The position numbers and the translations under genes are program-made. A stretch of 64,000 nucleotides of DNA, from positions 24,042 to 88,041 of the forward strand of contig JBGAMU010000033.1 in assembly GCA_044222685.1 (NCBI GenBank). The letters are read 5' to 3'. Shown here in pieces: positions 28,458 to 40,590 of this stretch. Source of the DNA: JAEUPI01 sp044222685. GTDB lineage: Bacteria; Pseudomonadota; Gammaproteobacteria; Burkholderiales; Burkholderiaceae_C. The notes under the pieces are model-generated. The model saw nothing but the letters and a program-made list of their open reading frames with translations. It had not been told where the DNA came from and searched no databases. Numbering within the stretch: the stretch's first letter is position 1; the number at the start of each line of letters is the position of its first letter.

Positions 28458-29642
28458 TCAATCCGCCGCCGGCAACGGTGCCACGTCGACCCAGCCCCCG
28501 CTCGCGCGCGACGCGAGGCAGGCCTCGACGAAGGCCATCGTGTGCGCGCCGTCCTCGATGCGCGGGTAGGCCACCACTGGCGCCGGCTCGCCCAGCGCGC
28601 GCGCCATGCGCTCCTGTGCCAGCTCGGCATACAGGTTGGCGAACGCCTCGCGCAGGCCTTCGGGGTGGCCGCGCGGCGTGCGGCCGAGCGCGGTGATCTC
28701 CGGCGGCAGGAACGGGTCGCCGCGCGTGAAGCGGCGCACCGGCTCGCCCTGCATCGCCAGCGTCAGGTAGCTCGCCTCGCGGTGCGACCAGTCGATCAGC
28801 CCCTTGTCGCCGTAGACGCGCAGCCGGATGTCGTTCTCGCCGCCGGCGGCTGCCTGCATCGCGGTGAAGGTGCCACGCGCACCGCCGTCGAAGGCGAGCA
28901 GCGCCGACACGTGGTCGACCACCTGGCGGCCCGGCACCAGCGACGACACGTCGGCCGCCACCCGTGCGATGCGCTGTCCGGCGACGAAGCAGGCCAGGTG
29001 CTGGGCATGGCAGCCGATCGCGCTCATCACCAGCGCCTGGCCGCTGCGCGCGGGGTCGAGCAGCCAGCGCAGCCGGTTGTTCTGCGGGCCGTCCTCGAGC
29101 TTGGTGGCCAGCCCGCTCTGGATGTATTCCACCTGCACCAGCCTCAAAGCGCCGATCGCGCCTTCCTGCACCAGCTGGCGCGCATAACGCGTCATCGGGT
29201 ACGCCGAGTAGCCGTGCGCGATGGCGAACAGGCGCTGCTGCCGGCGCGTGCGCACGACCAGGTCGCAGGCCTGCGCGAAGTCGTGCGACACCGGCTTGTC
29301 GGCCATCACGTCCAGGCCGGCGTCGAGCGCCGCCGCGGCGACGGGATAGTGCGTGTCGTTGGGCGTCATGATCGCGACGGCGTCGACGCGGTCGTCGCGC
29401 GCCTGTTCGGCGCGCAGCATGTCGCCGACCGTGTCGTAGGCGCGCGCCGCGTCCAGCCCCAGCGACGCGCCGGCCGCACGCGAGCGCGCGGCGTCGCTCG
29501 AGAACACGCCGGCGACGACACGGAACCAGCCGTCCATCTCGGCGGCGCCGCGGTGCATGCCGCCGATCCAGCTGGCCGGCCCGCCACCCACCACCGCCAG
29601 CCGCAGCGGGCGGCCGAATCGTTCGCGCAAGGTCGTGGTCAT
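28458..29642 (-). CDS. Gfo/Idh/MocA-family oxidoreductase
   Basis: 394 residues. The NAD-binding N-terminus is LRLAVVGGGPASWIGGMHRGA; the catalytic-loop segment reads MADKPVSHD in place of the more usual EKP. The C-terminal half is the expected alpha/beta domain (HPEGLREAFANLYAELAQ). Members oxidise sugars, inositols or their derivatives. It is the first gene of the nine-gene minus-strand run; its promoter must lie in the 99-base gap shared with the gamma carbonic anhydrase gene. Confidence 0.87.
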   Translation of the reverse strand: MTTTLRERFGRPLRLAVVGGGPASWIGGMHRGAAEMDGWFRVVAGVFSSDAARSRAAGASLGLDAARAYDTVGDMLRAEQARDDRVDAVAIMTPNDTHYPVAAAALDAGLDVMADKPVSHDFAQACDLVVRTRRQQRLFAIAHGYSAYPMTRYARQLVQEGAIGALRLVQVEYIQSGLATKLEDGPQNNRLRWLLDPARSGQALVMSAIGCHAQHLACFVAGQRIARVAADVSSLVPGRQVVDHVSALLAFDGGARGTFTAMQAAAGGENDIRLRVYGDKGLIDWSHREASYLTLAMQGEPVRRFTRGDPFLPPEITALGRTPRGHPEGLREAFANLYAELAQERMARALGEPAPVVAYPRIEDGAHTMAFVEACLASRASGGWVDVAPLPAAD

Positions 29643-29741
29643 GGCAACGTTCTCCCGGTGGCCTCGAACGGCCTGCCGGCATGCTAACTGCCGCGCCACC
29701 GGCACAATCGGCAGCCGCTCATTCCATCGGGACACGACATC

Positions 29742-30266
29742 ATGGCCATCTACCGACTCGACGACCACGCGCCGCAGGTGCACGCCGATGCCTACGTGGT
29801 CGACAGCGCGTCGGTGATCGGCCAGGTGCAGCTCGGCGCGCAGGTCGGCGTGTGGTTCGGCGCCGTGATCCGCGGCGACAACGAGCGCATCGTGGTCGGC
29901 GCCGGCAGCAATGTGCAGGACGGCGCGGTGCTGCACGCCGACCCGGGCTTTCCGCTGCTGATCGGCGCCAACGTATCGGTCGGCCACCAGGCGATGGTGC
30001 ACGGCTGCACCATCGGCGACGGCTCGCTGATCGGCATCCAGGCTGTCGTGCTCAACGGCGCGGTGATCGGCCGCCAGTGCCTGATCGGCGCCGGCGCGGT
30101 GGTCACCGAGGGCAAGCAGATCCCCGAGCGCTCGCTGGTGCTGGGTGCGCCCGGCAAGGTGGTGCGCACGCTGACCGACAAGGACCTGGACATGCTGCAC
30201 CACGCCGCCGCCAGCTACGGCGCACGCATCGCGCGATATCGGGCCTCGCTGTCGAAGGTGGGGTGA
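29742..30266 (+). CDS. Gamma-class carbonic anhydrase-like hexapeptide protein
   Basis: 174 residues, left-handed beta-helix of hexapeptide repeats ending in a helix. Zinc ligands of the gamma class are visible: the His of VLHADPG and the two of VGHQAMVHGC. The N-terminus (MAIYRLDDHAPQVHADAYVVDSASV) is that of YrdA/PaaY-like proteins. PaaY, a thioesterase of the phenylacetate pathway, belongs to this fold, so a role beyond carbonate chemistry is possible. Divergent from the Gfo/Idh operon. Confidence 0.9.
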   Translation: MAIYRLDDHAPQVHADAYVVDSASVIGQVQLGAQVGVWFGAVIRGDNERIVVGAGSNVQDGAVLHADPGFPLLIGANVSVGHQAMVHGCTIGDGSLIGIQAVVLNGAVIGRQCLIGAGAVVTEGKQIPERSLVLGAPGKVVRTLTDKDLDMLHHAAASYGARIARYRASLSKVG

Positions 30267-30333
30267 ATGCCGGCGCCTGGTGATCGCACCCGCCGACGTT
30301 CCTAGAATCGATCCGTCCACAGGAGCACACGCC

Positions 30334-31410
30334 ATGGCCGATCTGTTCGACAACCCGATGGGCCTGATGGGGTTCGAGTTCGTCGAGTTCGCCTCGCCGA
30401 CGCCGAATCTGCTGGAGCCATTGTTCGAGAAACTCGGCTTCAGCCTGGTCGCGCGCCACCGCTCGAAGGACGTGGTGCTGTACCGGCAGGGCGACATCAA
30501 CTTCATCGTCAACCGCGAGCCCAAGAGCCTGGCTGGCTACTTTGCCGCCGAGCACGGGCCGAGTGCCTGCGCACTGGCCTTTCGCGTGCAGGACTCGCAC
30601 AAGGCCTACGCGCGCGCGCTCGAGCTCGGCGCGCAGCCGATCGAGGTGCCCACCGGCCCGATGGAGCTGCGGCTGCCGGCCATCAAGGGCATCGGCGGCG
30701 CGCCGCTGTACCTGATCGACCGCTACGAAGACGGCAAGTCGATCTACGACATCGACTTCGAGTGGCTGCCCGGCAGCGAGCGCCATCCGCGCGGCCACGG
30801 CCTGCGCGTGATCGACCACATGACGCACAACGTGTACCGCGGGCGCATGGCGTACTGGGCGGGCTTCTACGAGAAGCTGTTCAATTTCCGGCAGATCCGC
30901 TACTTCGACATCAAGGGCGAGTACACCGGCCTCACGTCGAAGGCGATGACCGCGCCCGACGGGCTGATCCGCATCCCGCTCAACGAGGAGGCGAGCAAGA
31001 CGACGGGGCAGATCGAGGAGTTCCTGATGCAGTTCAACGGCGAAGGCATCCAGCACATCGCGCTGCTCACCGACGACATCGTCGCCAGCATCGACGCGCT
31101 GCAGATGGCCGGCGTGCCGCTGATGACGGCGCCCAACGACGTGTACTACGAGATGCTCGACGAACGCCTGCCCGGCCACGGACAGGACGTGCCGGCGCTG
31201 CAGGCGCGCGGCATCCTCGTCGACGGGTCCACCGAGGGCGGCAAGAAGCGCCTGCTGCTGCAGATCTTCTCGCAGACCGTGCTGGGGCCGGTGTTCTTCG
31301 AGTTCATCCAGCGCAAAGGCGACGAGGGCTTCGGCGAGGGCAACTTCAAGGCGCTGTTCGAGTCGATGGAGCGTGATCAGGTGCGACGGGGCGTGATCGG
31401 GACGGCGTAG
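30334..31410 (+). CDS. hppD: 4-hydroxyphenylpyruvate dioxygenase
   Basis: 358 residues, normal for bacterial HPPD. It converts 4-hydroxyphenylpyruvate into homogentisate in tyrosine breakdown. The three iron ligands are in the expected blocks: His of VIDHMTHNVY, His of EGIQHIALLTDD and Glu of VFFEFIQRKGDEGFGEGNF. AGGAG at 30321-30325 fits the ATG at 30334; the longer frame from 30280 has no support. The 67-base gap to the upstream gene would allow co-transcription. No homogentisate dioxygenase gene is near. Confidence 0.95.
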   Translation: MADLFDNPMGLMGFEFVEFASPTPNLLEPLFEKLGFSLVARHRSKDVVLYRQGDINFIVNREPKSLAGYFAAEHGPSACALAFRVQDSHKAYARALELGAQPIEVPTGPMELRLPAIKGIGGAPLYLIDRYEDGKSIYDIDFEWLPGSERHPRGHGLRVIDHMTHNVYRGRMAYWAGFYEKLFNFRQIRYFDIKGEYTGLTSKAMTAPDGLIRIPLNEEASKTTGQIEEFLMQFNGEGIQHIALLTDDIVASIDALQMAGVPLMTAPNDVYYEMLDERLPGHGQDVPALQARGILVDGSTEGGKKRLLLQIFSQTVLGPVFFEFIQRKGDEGFGEGNFKALFESMERDQVRRGVIGTA

Positions 31411-31415
31411 CGGTC

Positions 31416-31435
31416 GCCTGTCCGCTTCGGCAGGC
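31416..31435. terminator. Hairpin after hppD
   Basis: GCCTG, bulged T, CCG, loop CTT, CGG, CAGGC: an eight-pair stem starting 5 bases after the hppD stop, between convergent genes. No T tract. Confidence 0.4.
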
Positions 31436-31472
31436 ACGAGGCGGTCCGCGGTGGTCCGGCCTGGGTCCGGCC

Positions 31473-32051
31473 TCAGTCCAGCGGCAACACCAGGCGCACC
31501 GGCAACTGCGTACGCTTGTTGACCGTGCCCTTGGCCGCACCGCTGCCCAGGTGGACGGCCCAGCCGTGCAGGTACGAGATGCGATTGACGTTCTCGCCGG
31601 TCACGCCATGGCGGATATTGTTGTAGTCATACTGGTTGACTGCCGAGCTGTCGATACTGACACCAGACGACCAGTGCCAATCGTCGGGCGCGCGCGGAAA
31701 GAGCGTCGCGTCGATGTGCCTGGCCGAGGCGCCGGACTTCAACAGCCATTCAAGTTCGCGCACGCGCGGCAATCTCCAGTTCAATCCGTCGCTGCGGCGG
31801 CGCAGGGTCACGCGCGCCGCCGCCCCGGCATGGTCCAGGCGATCGGGCACACCAGCGCAGGTCGTGCCGTCCCAGTGCATGCCCTCGACGCAGCGAGCCC
31901 AGGCCACGCGTGTGCGGGCGTCGATCACGAAGGCGCCGTCATCCGACGCGGCCAGGCCGTTCGCTGGTTCGGTGTCCGCTGCCGCGCCCGGCGCGGCCGC
32001 CAGGACCCACAGCAGAGCAGCAAGTTGCGAAGTTGACGTCCGGCAGTCCAT
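31473..32051 (-). CDS. Exported DUF1566 (Lcl C-terminal-like) protein
   Basis: 192 residues from ATG 32051, which gives a clean signal peptide (LAALLWVLAAAPGAAADTE). The mature part carries DUF1566 hallmarks: VIDARTRVAWARCVEGMHWDG near the start, WRLPRVRELEWLL in the middle and WHWSSG followed by a C-terminal VRLVLPLD. Two cysteines (ARCVEG, TTCAG) may form a disulfide. The family is common in secreted bacterial proteins; function unknown. Confidence 0.8.
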   Translation of the reverse strand: MDCRTSTSQLAALLWVLAAAPGAAADTEPANGLAASDDGAFVIDARTRVAWARCVEGMHWDGTTCAGVPDRLDHAGAAARVTLRRRSDGLNWRLPRVRELEWLLKSGASARHIDATLFPRAPDDWHWSSGVSIDSSAVNQYDYNNIRHGVTGENVNRISYLHGWAVHLGSGAAKGTVNKRTQLPVRLVLPLD

Positions 32052-32225
32052 GGTTGGAAGTGCAGACGGCGCCGCCGTCTGCGTGCCGCAGACGCTGGAG
32101 CCGAGAACCCGATCTTCCCGGCGTCCAGCGGTGATGGAACGTGGAAAAGCGCCGGCATCGGCACGCAAACGCCGCGCCAACCCGGCCGCTGCCCGGTCGC
32201 TCCAGGTCGCATGCTTTCCATGGCC

Positions 32226-33392
32226 TCAGGCCAGCAGCAGCCCGTATACGCGCTCACCAAGCACGCGGGTGTAGCCGGCGGGATCGGCCAGCGACCCGGC
32301 GATCGCGCAGGCCGGGTCGGCCGTGTCGACTTCGCGCGATTTCACGCTCGGCCGGCCGTGCGTGTCGCTGAGCGTGCACACGCTAGGCGCCGGTCCGCTG
32401 CCGCGGCGCTTGACCACCGCCACCTCGCCGCTCTTGAGCGTGACGAGTGCGCCAGGTGGGTGCACACCGATGGCCTTGATGAGCGCCATGGCCAGCGGCG
32501 AGTTCGCCTCCTGCTGAAACAGCTGCCGCGATGCCACCAGCGGCGCCAGCGCCGGCCGACTGGCGCGCGGCGTGATCTTCGACATGTACACGTCGGCCAT
32601 GCGCAGCAGCCGCGCCTCATCACACACCTGTTTGGCGCCACGGGGGTAGCCGCTACCGTCGGCGCGCTCGTGGTGCTCGGCCATCGCCTGCAGCCACGGC
32701 CCGTCGTCGAGGCCGGTGGCCCGCATCAGCCGCGCCCCGGCATCCGGATGAGCCCGGATCACGTCGAGCTGCCGCTGCGTGGGCGGCGTGTCCTGCTCGG
32801 CCATCGCGGCCTGCAGCTCGAGCATCGCCACGTTCATCGTCAGCGCCGCGCCAACCAGGCTGCGCTGACGCGCCGGCTCCCAACCGGATTGCCGAGCCGC
32901 CAGCGAGACGATCACCGCCGTGTGCAACGCATGGACCTGCGGATACAGCGCAAATCGGCGGTCGCCCTGTCGCACCGCCATGAATATCGCCACGTCGAGG
33001 TCGCGGTCGACCAGTGCCAGCACGGCGTCGACCTCCGCAGCCCAGTCCGTCACGCTGGCCAGACCCTTCTGCGTGCGGCGTAGCAGCGCGTCCAGCTCCC
33101 AGATCTGGCGCTCCCAGCGGTCGAACAGTGTCACCACGCGCGCCATGCTGTCGCGCCCGGCGCCGGGCACGCTCGACAGTTGCTCACGCCGCTCGACCAC
33201 CAGCTTGCGCTCGACCCAGGCGCCACGCTCCTTGAGCGCCTCCATCTGGCGCTCACTGGCGATCACCTGGCCCTCGTTGAGCAGCAGGCGCCCCTCGGCA
33301 TCGAGCACGCGAAACAACAGTGCCTTGCCGACCGTGATGAGATCGGACACCTCGCCGATCGGCACACGCTCGCCGTGCGGCATGGACGCCAT
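32226..33392 (-). CDS. HD-GYP domain protein with degenerate HD site
   Basis: 388 residues from ATG 33392; a TTG at 33428 is a weak alternative. An N-terminal 120-residue domain (VPIGEVSDLITVGKALLF) precedes an HD-GYP phosphodiesterase-like domain. The GYP side is intact: HHERADGSGYPRG, then RLLRMADVYMSKITPRA. At the place of the metal-binding HDxGK the protein has MNVAM (AALTMNVAMLEL), so the HD pair is lost; the first ligand His (HALHTAVIV) and the later AHP remain. A canonical c-di-GMP phosphodiesterase needs those residues, so it may bind rather than hydrolyse. About 75 C-terminal residues form an extra domain. Confidence 0.82.
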   Translation of the reverse strand: MASMPHGERVPIGEVSDLITVGKALLFRVLDAEGRLLLNEGQVIASERQMEALKERGAWVERKLVVERREQLSSVPGAGRDSMARVVTLFDRWERQIWELDALLRRTQKGLASVTDWAAEVDAVLALVDRDLDVAIFMAVRQGDRRFALYPQVHALHTAVIVSLAARQSGWEPARQRSLVGAALTMNVAMLELQAAMAEQDTPPTQRQLDVIRAHPDAGARLMRATGLDDGPWLQAMAEHHERADGSGYPRGAKQVCDEARLLRMADVYMSKITPRASRPALAPLVASRQLFQQEANSPLAMALIKAIGVHPPGALVTLKSGEVAVVKRRGSGPAPSVCTLSDTHGRPSVKSREVDTADPACAIAGSLADPAGYTRVLGERVYGLLLA

Positions 33393-33485
33393 GTGGTCAG
33401 TGTAGGCCGCAAGCCATCGCGGCGACAACTTCGCAAGCCAGCGGAAGAACCGATACCTTGCGGCACCGGCTCTTCCAGGCGCAGC

Positions 33486-34823
33486 TCAATTCGCCGGACA
33501 GGCCGGCGGCTTCAGGAAGGCCAGCTGCGGCACCTGGTCCCACAGGCGCGGGGCGGTCTTGTCGGTGAAGGTGCAGCCGAAAGTCGGCTTGGCCACTTCG
33601 GCCGCGTCGAGCACGGCGTCGCCAGCCGGCTTGACCCCGCCTTCGACCCATTTCACCAGGTCCAGGAAGGTGGTGGCCAGCTCGGTCGGCGTGAAGGCGC
33701 AGTGACCGACATCGCGCGTGGCGCGCTGCACCAGGAATCTCGACCCGCCCTTGGCGCTGACGCGGCGGGCGTATTCCTGCTCCATGTGGAAGGGCACGAA
33801 CAGGTCGCCCAGCGTGTGCAGCGTGAGCATCGGGATGCGCAGGTCGCCGGTGGTGGGCGCCACGTTGGCCAGGCCGTTGGTGCGACGCGCCTGCGGGTCG
33901 GCCCTCACGCGCTGCACGCTGCCGTTGAACACGGTCTCGGCCGCGCTCAGTGCCGGGTCCGTGTCGAACTGGTAGGTCACGTCGGAGTTCTGCACCGCGA
34001 CGCCGGGTTGGCGCGGCAGCGTGCCGTCACCCACGCCCAGGCCAAACAGGAAATCGCCGGCCACGGCGTTCCAGTACAGCCAGCCCTGATCGAACAGCGG
34101 GCGCACGCCACCCGAGCGCAGTTGCACAAGGGCCTTGAAGTTCTGCCCCGCCGCATTGAGCGCGAACGGGAAGGCCGGGCCCAGGGCCGCCTTGGTGGCG
34201 GGCACGGTGGCGCTCAGATAGTCGCCGCCGTAGGGATAGGTCTTGTCCACGCCCGACAGGGTCTGCGCCGCGACGTTGAAGTCGAGGAAGAAGTCGAACA
34301 GTTCATAGTCCCCGAGCACGCCGCACACCGGCATCGCGCCGTCGTAGGACCTGGGCCATTGTTCGGCCACGATGCCGGTGATGTGGCCGCCCATCGACGC
34401 ACCGGTGATGTAGGTGCGGCCGGGGTTGCCCACCAGGCCGTTGAACAGCTGGGTCAGCGCATGGGTGTCCTTGGCGCCGGTTGACGGGTCGTAGGCATTG
34501 CGGCTGTAGCTGGAGGCGGCCCACGCATAACCCTGTGCGATCAGCAGCGGGCGCAGCGGATGGTCGTCGACCGTCAGCTCCAGGCCCGTGCCCCGGTAAC
34601 CGTGGGCCCACAGCACGAGCTTGCCGTTCCAGCTGGCTGGCACCTCGATGCGGTAGCCAGCACCGTTGTGCACCCCCCAGAGCTGCCGTGCCGGCAGGCC
34701 GGGCAGTGCCGCAAACGGCAGTTTGGCTTCGTCGACGAAATAGGCCGGCGGCGGACCCGCCATGCTGCTTGGAGCCAGGCCAAGGAAGGTTGCCGCGATG
34801 GCAGCCAGGACAAGCTTCTTCAT
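33486..34823 (-). CDS. Secreted alpha/beta hydrolase of unknown substrate
   Basis: 445 residues with a signal peptide (LAAIAATFLGLAPSSMAG). Alpha/beta-hydrolase features: LVLWAHGYRGTG after strand 3, nucleophile-elbow GASMGGH, an Asp in LHTLGDLFVPFHME and a His in DVGHCAFTPTE. A lipase or esterase acting outside the cytoplasm is likely. The oxyanion-loop HGYRG and elbow GxSxG are both complete. Flanked by the HD-GYP gene (93 bases) and ppc. Confidence 0.82.
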   Translation of the reverse strand: MKKLVLAAIAATFLGLAPSSMAGPPPAYFVDEAKLPFAALPGLPARQLWGVHNGAGYRIEVPASWNGKLVLWAHGYRGTGLELTVDDHPLRPLLIAQGYAWAASSYSRNAYDPSTGAKDTHALTQLFNGLVGNPGRTYITGASMGGHITGIVAEQWPRSYDGAMPVCGVLGDYELFDFFLDFNVAAQTLSGVDKTYPYGGDYLSATVPATKAALGPAFPFALNAAGQNFKALVQLRSGGVRPLFDQGWLYWNAVAGDFLFGLGVGDGTLPRQPGVAVQNSDVTYQFDTDPALSAAETVFNGSVQRVRADPQARRTNGLANVAPTTGDLRIPMLTLHTLGDLFVPFHMEQEYARRVSAKGGSRFLVQRATRDVGHCAFTPTELATTFLDLVKWVEGGVKPAGDAVLDAAEVAKPTFGCTFTDKTAPRLWDQVPQLAFLKPPACPAN

Positions 34824-35012
34824 GAGGTCTCCTGTGATGTCGTGTCGGTGATGGGCGGTCGCGCACTGTCGCCCAGTTCAGCTGAGTGCGGACGAGGGCA
34901 AACCCATGGCGCGGCGGCCGGGGCCACGCCGGAGATGAGCCTCACGGGTCGCTCCCCAGCGTGAGTCGGGGGATTTCGTTGGCTGCGGCAGCGGCCGGAG
35001 CCCGTCGGTCCC

Positions 35013-37796
<2,784 letters not shown>

Positions 37797-37886
37797 CGCG
37801 GGGGTCGGCAGGCGGTTTCTGCGTCGGGCTTGCGCTCTATGGCGAGCGGTCGATGCAATATACAGGCCAGCCAGCGCCGCGATTCA

Positions 37887-40550
37887 CTACCTGAAGGTGT
37901 AGCTTGCCTGCAGTGCCAGGCTGCGCCCCATCGGGTTCGACAGCAGCGGGTCGTAGCCGAACTGCGTGGACCGCTGCTGGTTGCTGGCCGGCGGGTCGCG
38001 ATCGAACAGGTTCTGGATGCCCACGCTCCAGCGCCAGCCGGCGGGCGCGGCCAGGCCCACCTGAAGGTCCCAGACGGTGGTCGCGCTCACGCGCCGCGGC
38101 GCCCCGTCGGCGCCGGGCAGCTGATCGACGTAGCCGGCGCTGTAGGTGTTGGCAAGCGTGGCGCCCCAGGCGCCGTACGTCCAGTCGAGCGTGAGCGTGA
38201 TGCGCCAGCGCGGCACCGGTGCCGCGTACTGCGCGGTGCCCACCAGCGGCACGAACGTCAGCCCGTCGAGCTGCGAGTCGTGGCGTGCCACGTAGGTGCC
38301 TTGCAGCCCCGTGCGAAGCTGGCCCCAGCGCTGCGGGTCGGCCGTCCACTGCACCGCCACGTCGACGCCGCGCGTCAGCGTGGTACCGAGGTTGACCGGC
38401 GACAGGTCGAGCCCGACGATCGGCCCGGGCAGGTCGGGGCGCGCCGGGTCCACGGGGCCACGGCTGATGCGATCAGCAAACCGGGAACCCGCGCTCAGCG
38501 CGACCTGCTCCGCAAGCGGCGCGATGATGCCCTGTTGCCGAATGCGCCAGAAGTCCACGCTGGTGGACACCTCGCGTGCAGGCTGCCAGATGGCGCCGGC
38601 GCTGTGTTGCCGCGAGGTTTCCGGTCGCAGGTTCGGGTTGCCGCCGGCAAAGGCCTGCACGACGATGAAGCAATCATTCACCGTGCCGGTCGCCGGGCAG
38701 CGCACCGGGTCGGGCACTCCTGCCACCAGGCGGGTCGCGCTGGTGGGCGCACCGAGCGCATACAGCGGCGGTGCGCGAAACCCCTCTCCCCACGAGCCGC
38801 GCAGCAGCAGCTGCGGCTGCGGCCGCCAGCGCAGCGCAACCTTCGGATTCGTCGTGGTGCCGAAGTCGCTGTAGCGGTCGCTGCGCACCGCGATCTGCGC
38901 GTCGAGGCCGCGCGCCAGCGGCACGTCGAACTCGGCGTGCACCGCCTGTACCGTGCGCCCACCGCCCTTGGCCTGCTGCACATTGGTGACCGGCACGAAG
39001 CCGTTGAGCAGCACGGCAGGATCCCACACGTACGACAGGCGCTCGCGCCGCGCCTCGCCGCCGAGCGCGAGCATCAGCGGGCCTGCGGGCAACGTGGCGA
39101 GCGCGCGCGAGGCCACGGCGCTGGCGAGCGAGGTGGTGGCCTGCGCCGTCTGCGGCGTGCCGCTGAACGCGGTGGAGGCCAGCAGCGCCAGGCCCTCGGC
39201 CGACGAAGGGCCCCACGGGTTGATCAACCCGGTGCGCAGCGCCGGAATCAGCCGGCCCACGTAGAGCCAACCCCCGCCATAGGCCTGCTCCTGCTGGTTG
39301 GCGCTGTGCACGAGGGCCGCGTCGACCTCCCACGCGTCGATTCGGCCCTGTGCGCCGAGCAGATAACGCTGCGCCTCGCCGGACACGGTGTTGAGCCGTG
39401 CGCCGAGTTCCGCGGCGCTGTAGGCCAGCACCAGGTCGCCAGCGAGTCCGTTGGCCGCGGCGAATGCACTCGGATAGTAGGGCCCTGTGGCCGGATACAG
39501 CGGCGGGCCCGCCGCATTGCCCACCGGCGCCACACCCATCGGCGTGATGCGCATCTCGAGCCGGCTGCGCGACAGCAGCGCCTCGGCGTAGACGTCGAGC
39601 GCCGGATCGGCACGCCAGGTGCCGCGCAGCAGCGCGCTGGCGCGCTCGACCTCGGGCAACAGATCGATCCACACGCCGGGGTCGGCGCCGCAGGCCGGCG
39701 TGCGAAACGGGAACGGAAGAAACGGCAGGGTCGTGGGCGGCGTGCAGCCGGCGTCCCGTGCGGGGTTCAGGATGCGCTGTCCGGCGCGGTCGGCGATGTT
39801 GGCCGGAAAGGTGGAACCGGACAGACCGTCGAGGCCGATCTCCGGCCGCTGCGCCGAGCGCGAGAAATCGCGCTGGCTGGCCCGCAGGCGGCGTTGCTGC
39901 TGCACCTGCATCGCGGCCAGCAGGTTGTAGCCATCGCGCGCCAGGTTGCCGGTGCCGACATCGAGCCCCGCCTGCCGCCGGCTGCCGCCGCCGTGCTGCG
40001 TGACCGTGGCGCCGCCCGAGATCTGCACGCCGGTGTAGTCCTTGCGCAGGATGATGTTGATGACGCCGCCGATCGCGTCGGTGCCGTAGATGGCCGAGGC
40101 GCCGTCGGTGAGCACCTCCACGCGCTCGACGGCGGCCAGCGGAATGACGCCGAGATCGACCGCCTCGCCGTCGAACGCGTGGTTCGCCAGCCGCCGGCCG
40201 TCGAGCAGCACCAGCGTGGAGCCGCCGCCCAGGCCGCGCAGGTTGGCACTCGACACACCCGGGCGCGTGATCTCGCCGACCGAGCGCGCCTCGTTGAACG
40301 CGTTCACGTTGGCCGGCAGGCGCCACAACAGCTGCTCGACGGTGGTGGCACCGCTGCGTTCGATCTCGTCGCGGCCGATGCGCACGACCGGCAGCGCGCC
40401 TTCTAGATCGATGCGGCGGATGTGCGAGCCGGTGACCGTGACCACGTTCGTCGTCGAATCGGGCGTTTCCTGAGCAGCCGCACCCACCGAGAAGCTCATC
40501 GCCAACTTGAATACAAGCCGGACGGACGGACACTGCCTTCGGCCCCGCAT
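37887..40550 (-). CDS. TonB-dependent outer-membrane receptor
   Basis: 887 residues from ATG 40550; an ATG at 40589, 2 bases before the stop of the kinase gene, would add 13 residues. A signal (LVFKLAMSFSVGAAAQE), a TonB-box-like VVTVTGS and a plug domain (SGATTVEQLLWRLPANVN, SSANLRGLGGGSTLVLLDGRRLA, IPLAAVERVEVLTDGASAIYG, GGVINIILRKD) precede the 22-strand barrel. The C-terminus ends in YTFR rather than a final aromatic. This type imports siderophores, cobalamin or oligosaccharides. It is third in a tight operon after an ECF sigma factor and a membrane Ser/Thr kinase. Confidence 0.93.
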   Translation of the reverse strand: MRGRRQCPSVRLVFKLAMSFSVGAAAQETPDSTTNVVTVTGSHIRRIDLEGALPVVRIGRDEIERSGATTVEQLLWRLPANVNAFNEARSVGEITRPGVSSANLRGLGGGSTLVLLDGRRLANHAFDGEAVDLGVIPLAAVERVEVLTDGASAIYGTDAIGGVINIILRKDYTGVQISGGATVTQHGGGSRRQAGLDVGTGNLARDGYNLLAAMQVQQQRRLRASQRDFSRSAQRPEIGLDGLSGSTFPANIADRAGQRILNPARDAGCTPPTTLPFLPFPFRTPACGADPGVWIDLLPEVERASALLRGTWRADPALDVYAEALLSRSRLEMRITPMGVAPVGNAAGPPLYPATGPYYPSAFAAANGLAGDLVLAYSAAELGARLNTVSGEAQRYLLGAQGRIDAWEVDAALVHSANQQEQAYGGGWLYVGRLIPALRTGLINPWGPSSAEGLALLASTAFSGTPQTAQATTSLASAVASRALATLPAGPLMLALGGEARRERLSYVWDPAVLLNGFVPVTNVQQAKGGGRTVQAVHAEFDVPLARGLDAQIAVRSDRYSDFGTTTNPKVALRWRPQPQLLLRGSWGEGFRAPPLYALGAPTSATRLVAGVPDPVRCPATGTVNDCFIVVQAFAGGNPNLRPETSRQHSAGAIWQPAREVSTSVDFWRIRQQGIIAPLAEQVALSAGSRFADRISRGPVDPARPDLPGPIVGLDLSPVNLGTTLTRGVDVAVQWTADPQRWGQLRTGLQGTYVARHDSQLDGLTFVPLVGTAQYAAPVPRWRITLTLDWTYGAWGATLANTYSAGYVDQLPGADGAPRRVSATTVWDLQVGLAAPAGWRWSVGIQNLFDRDPPASNQQRSTQFGYDPLLSNPMGRSLALQASYTFR

Positions 40551-40590
40551 GCCCAGGGGTGAGGCGCGCCGCGTCGGGCTGCTCGTCATG

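Noticed and set aside
31450..31475. Repeated GGTCCGGCCT next to hppD
   Set aside because: Two near copies only, in GC-rich spacer; no larger repeat structure.
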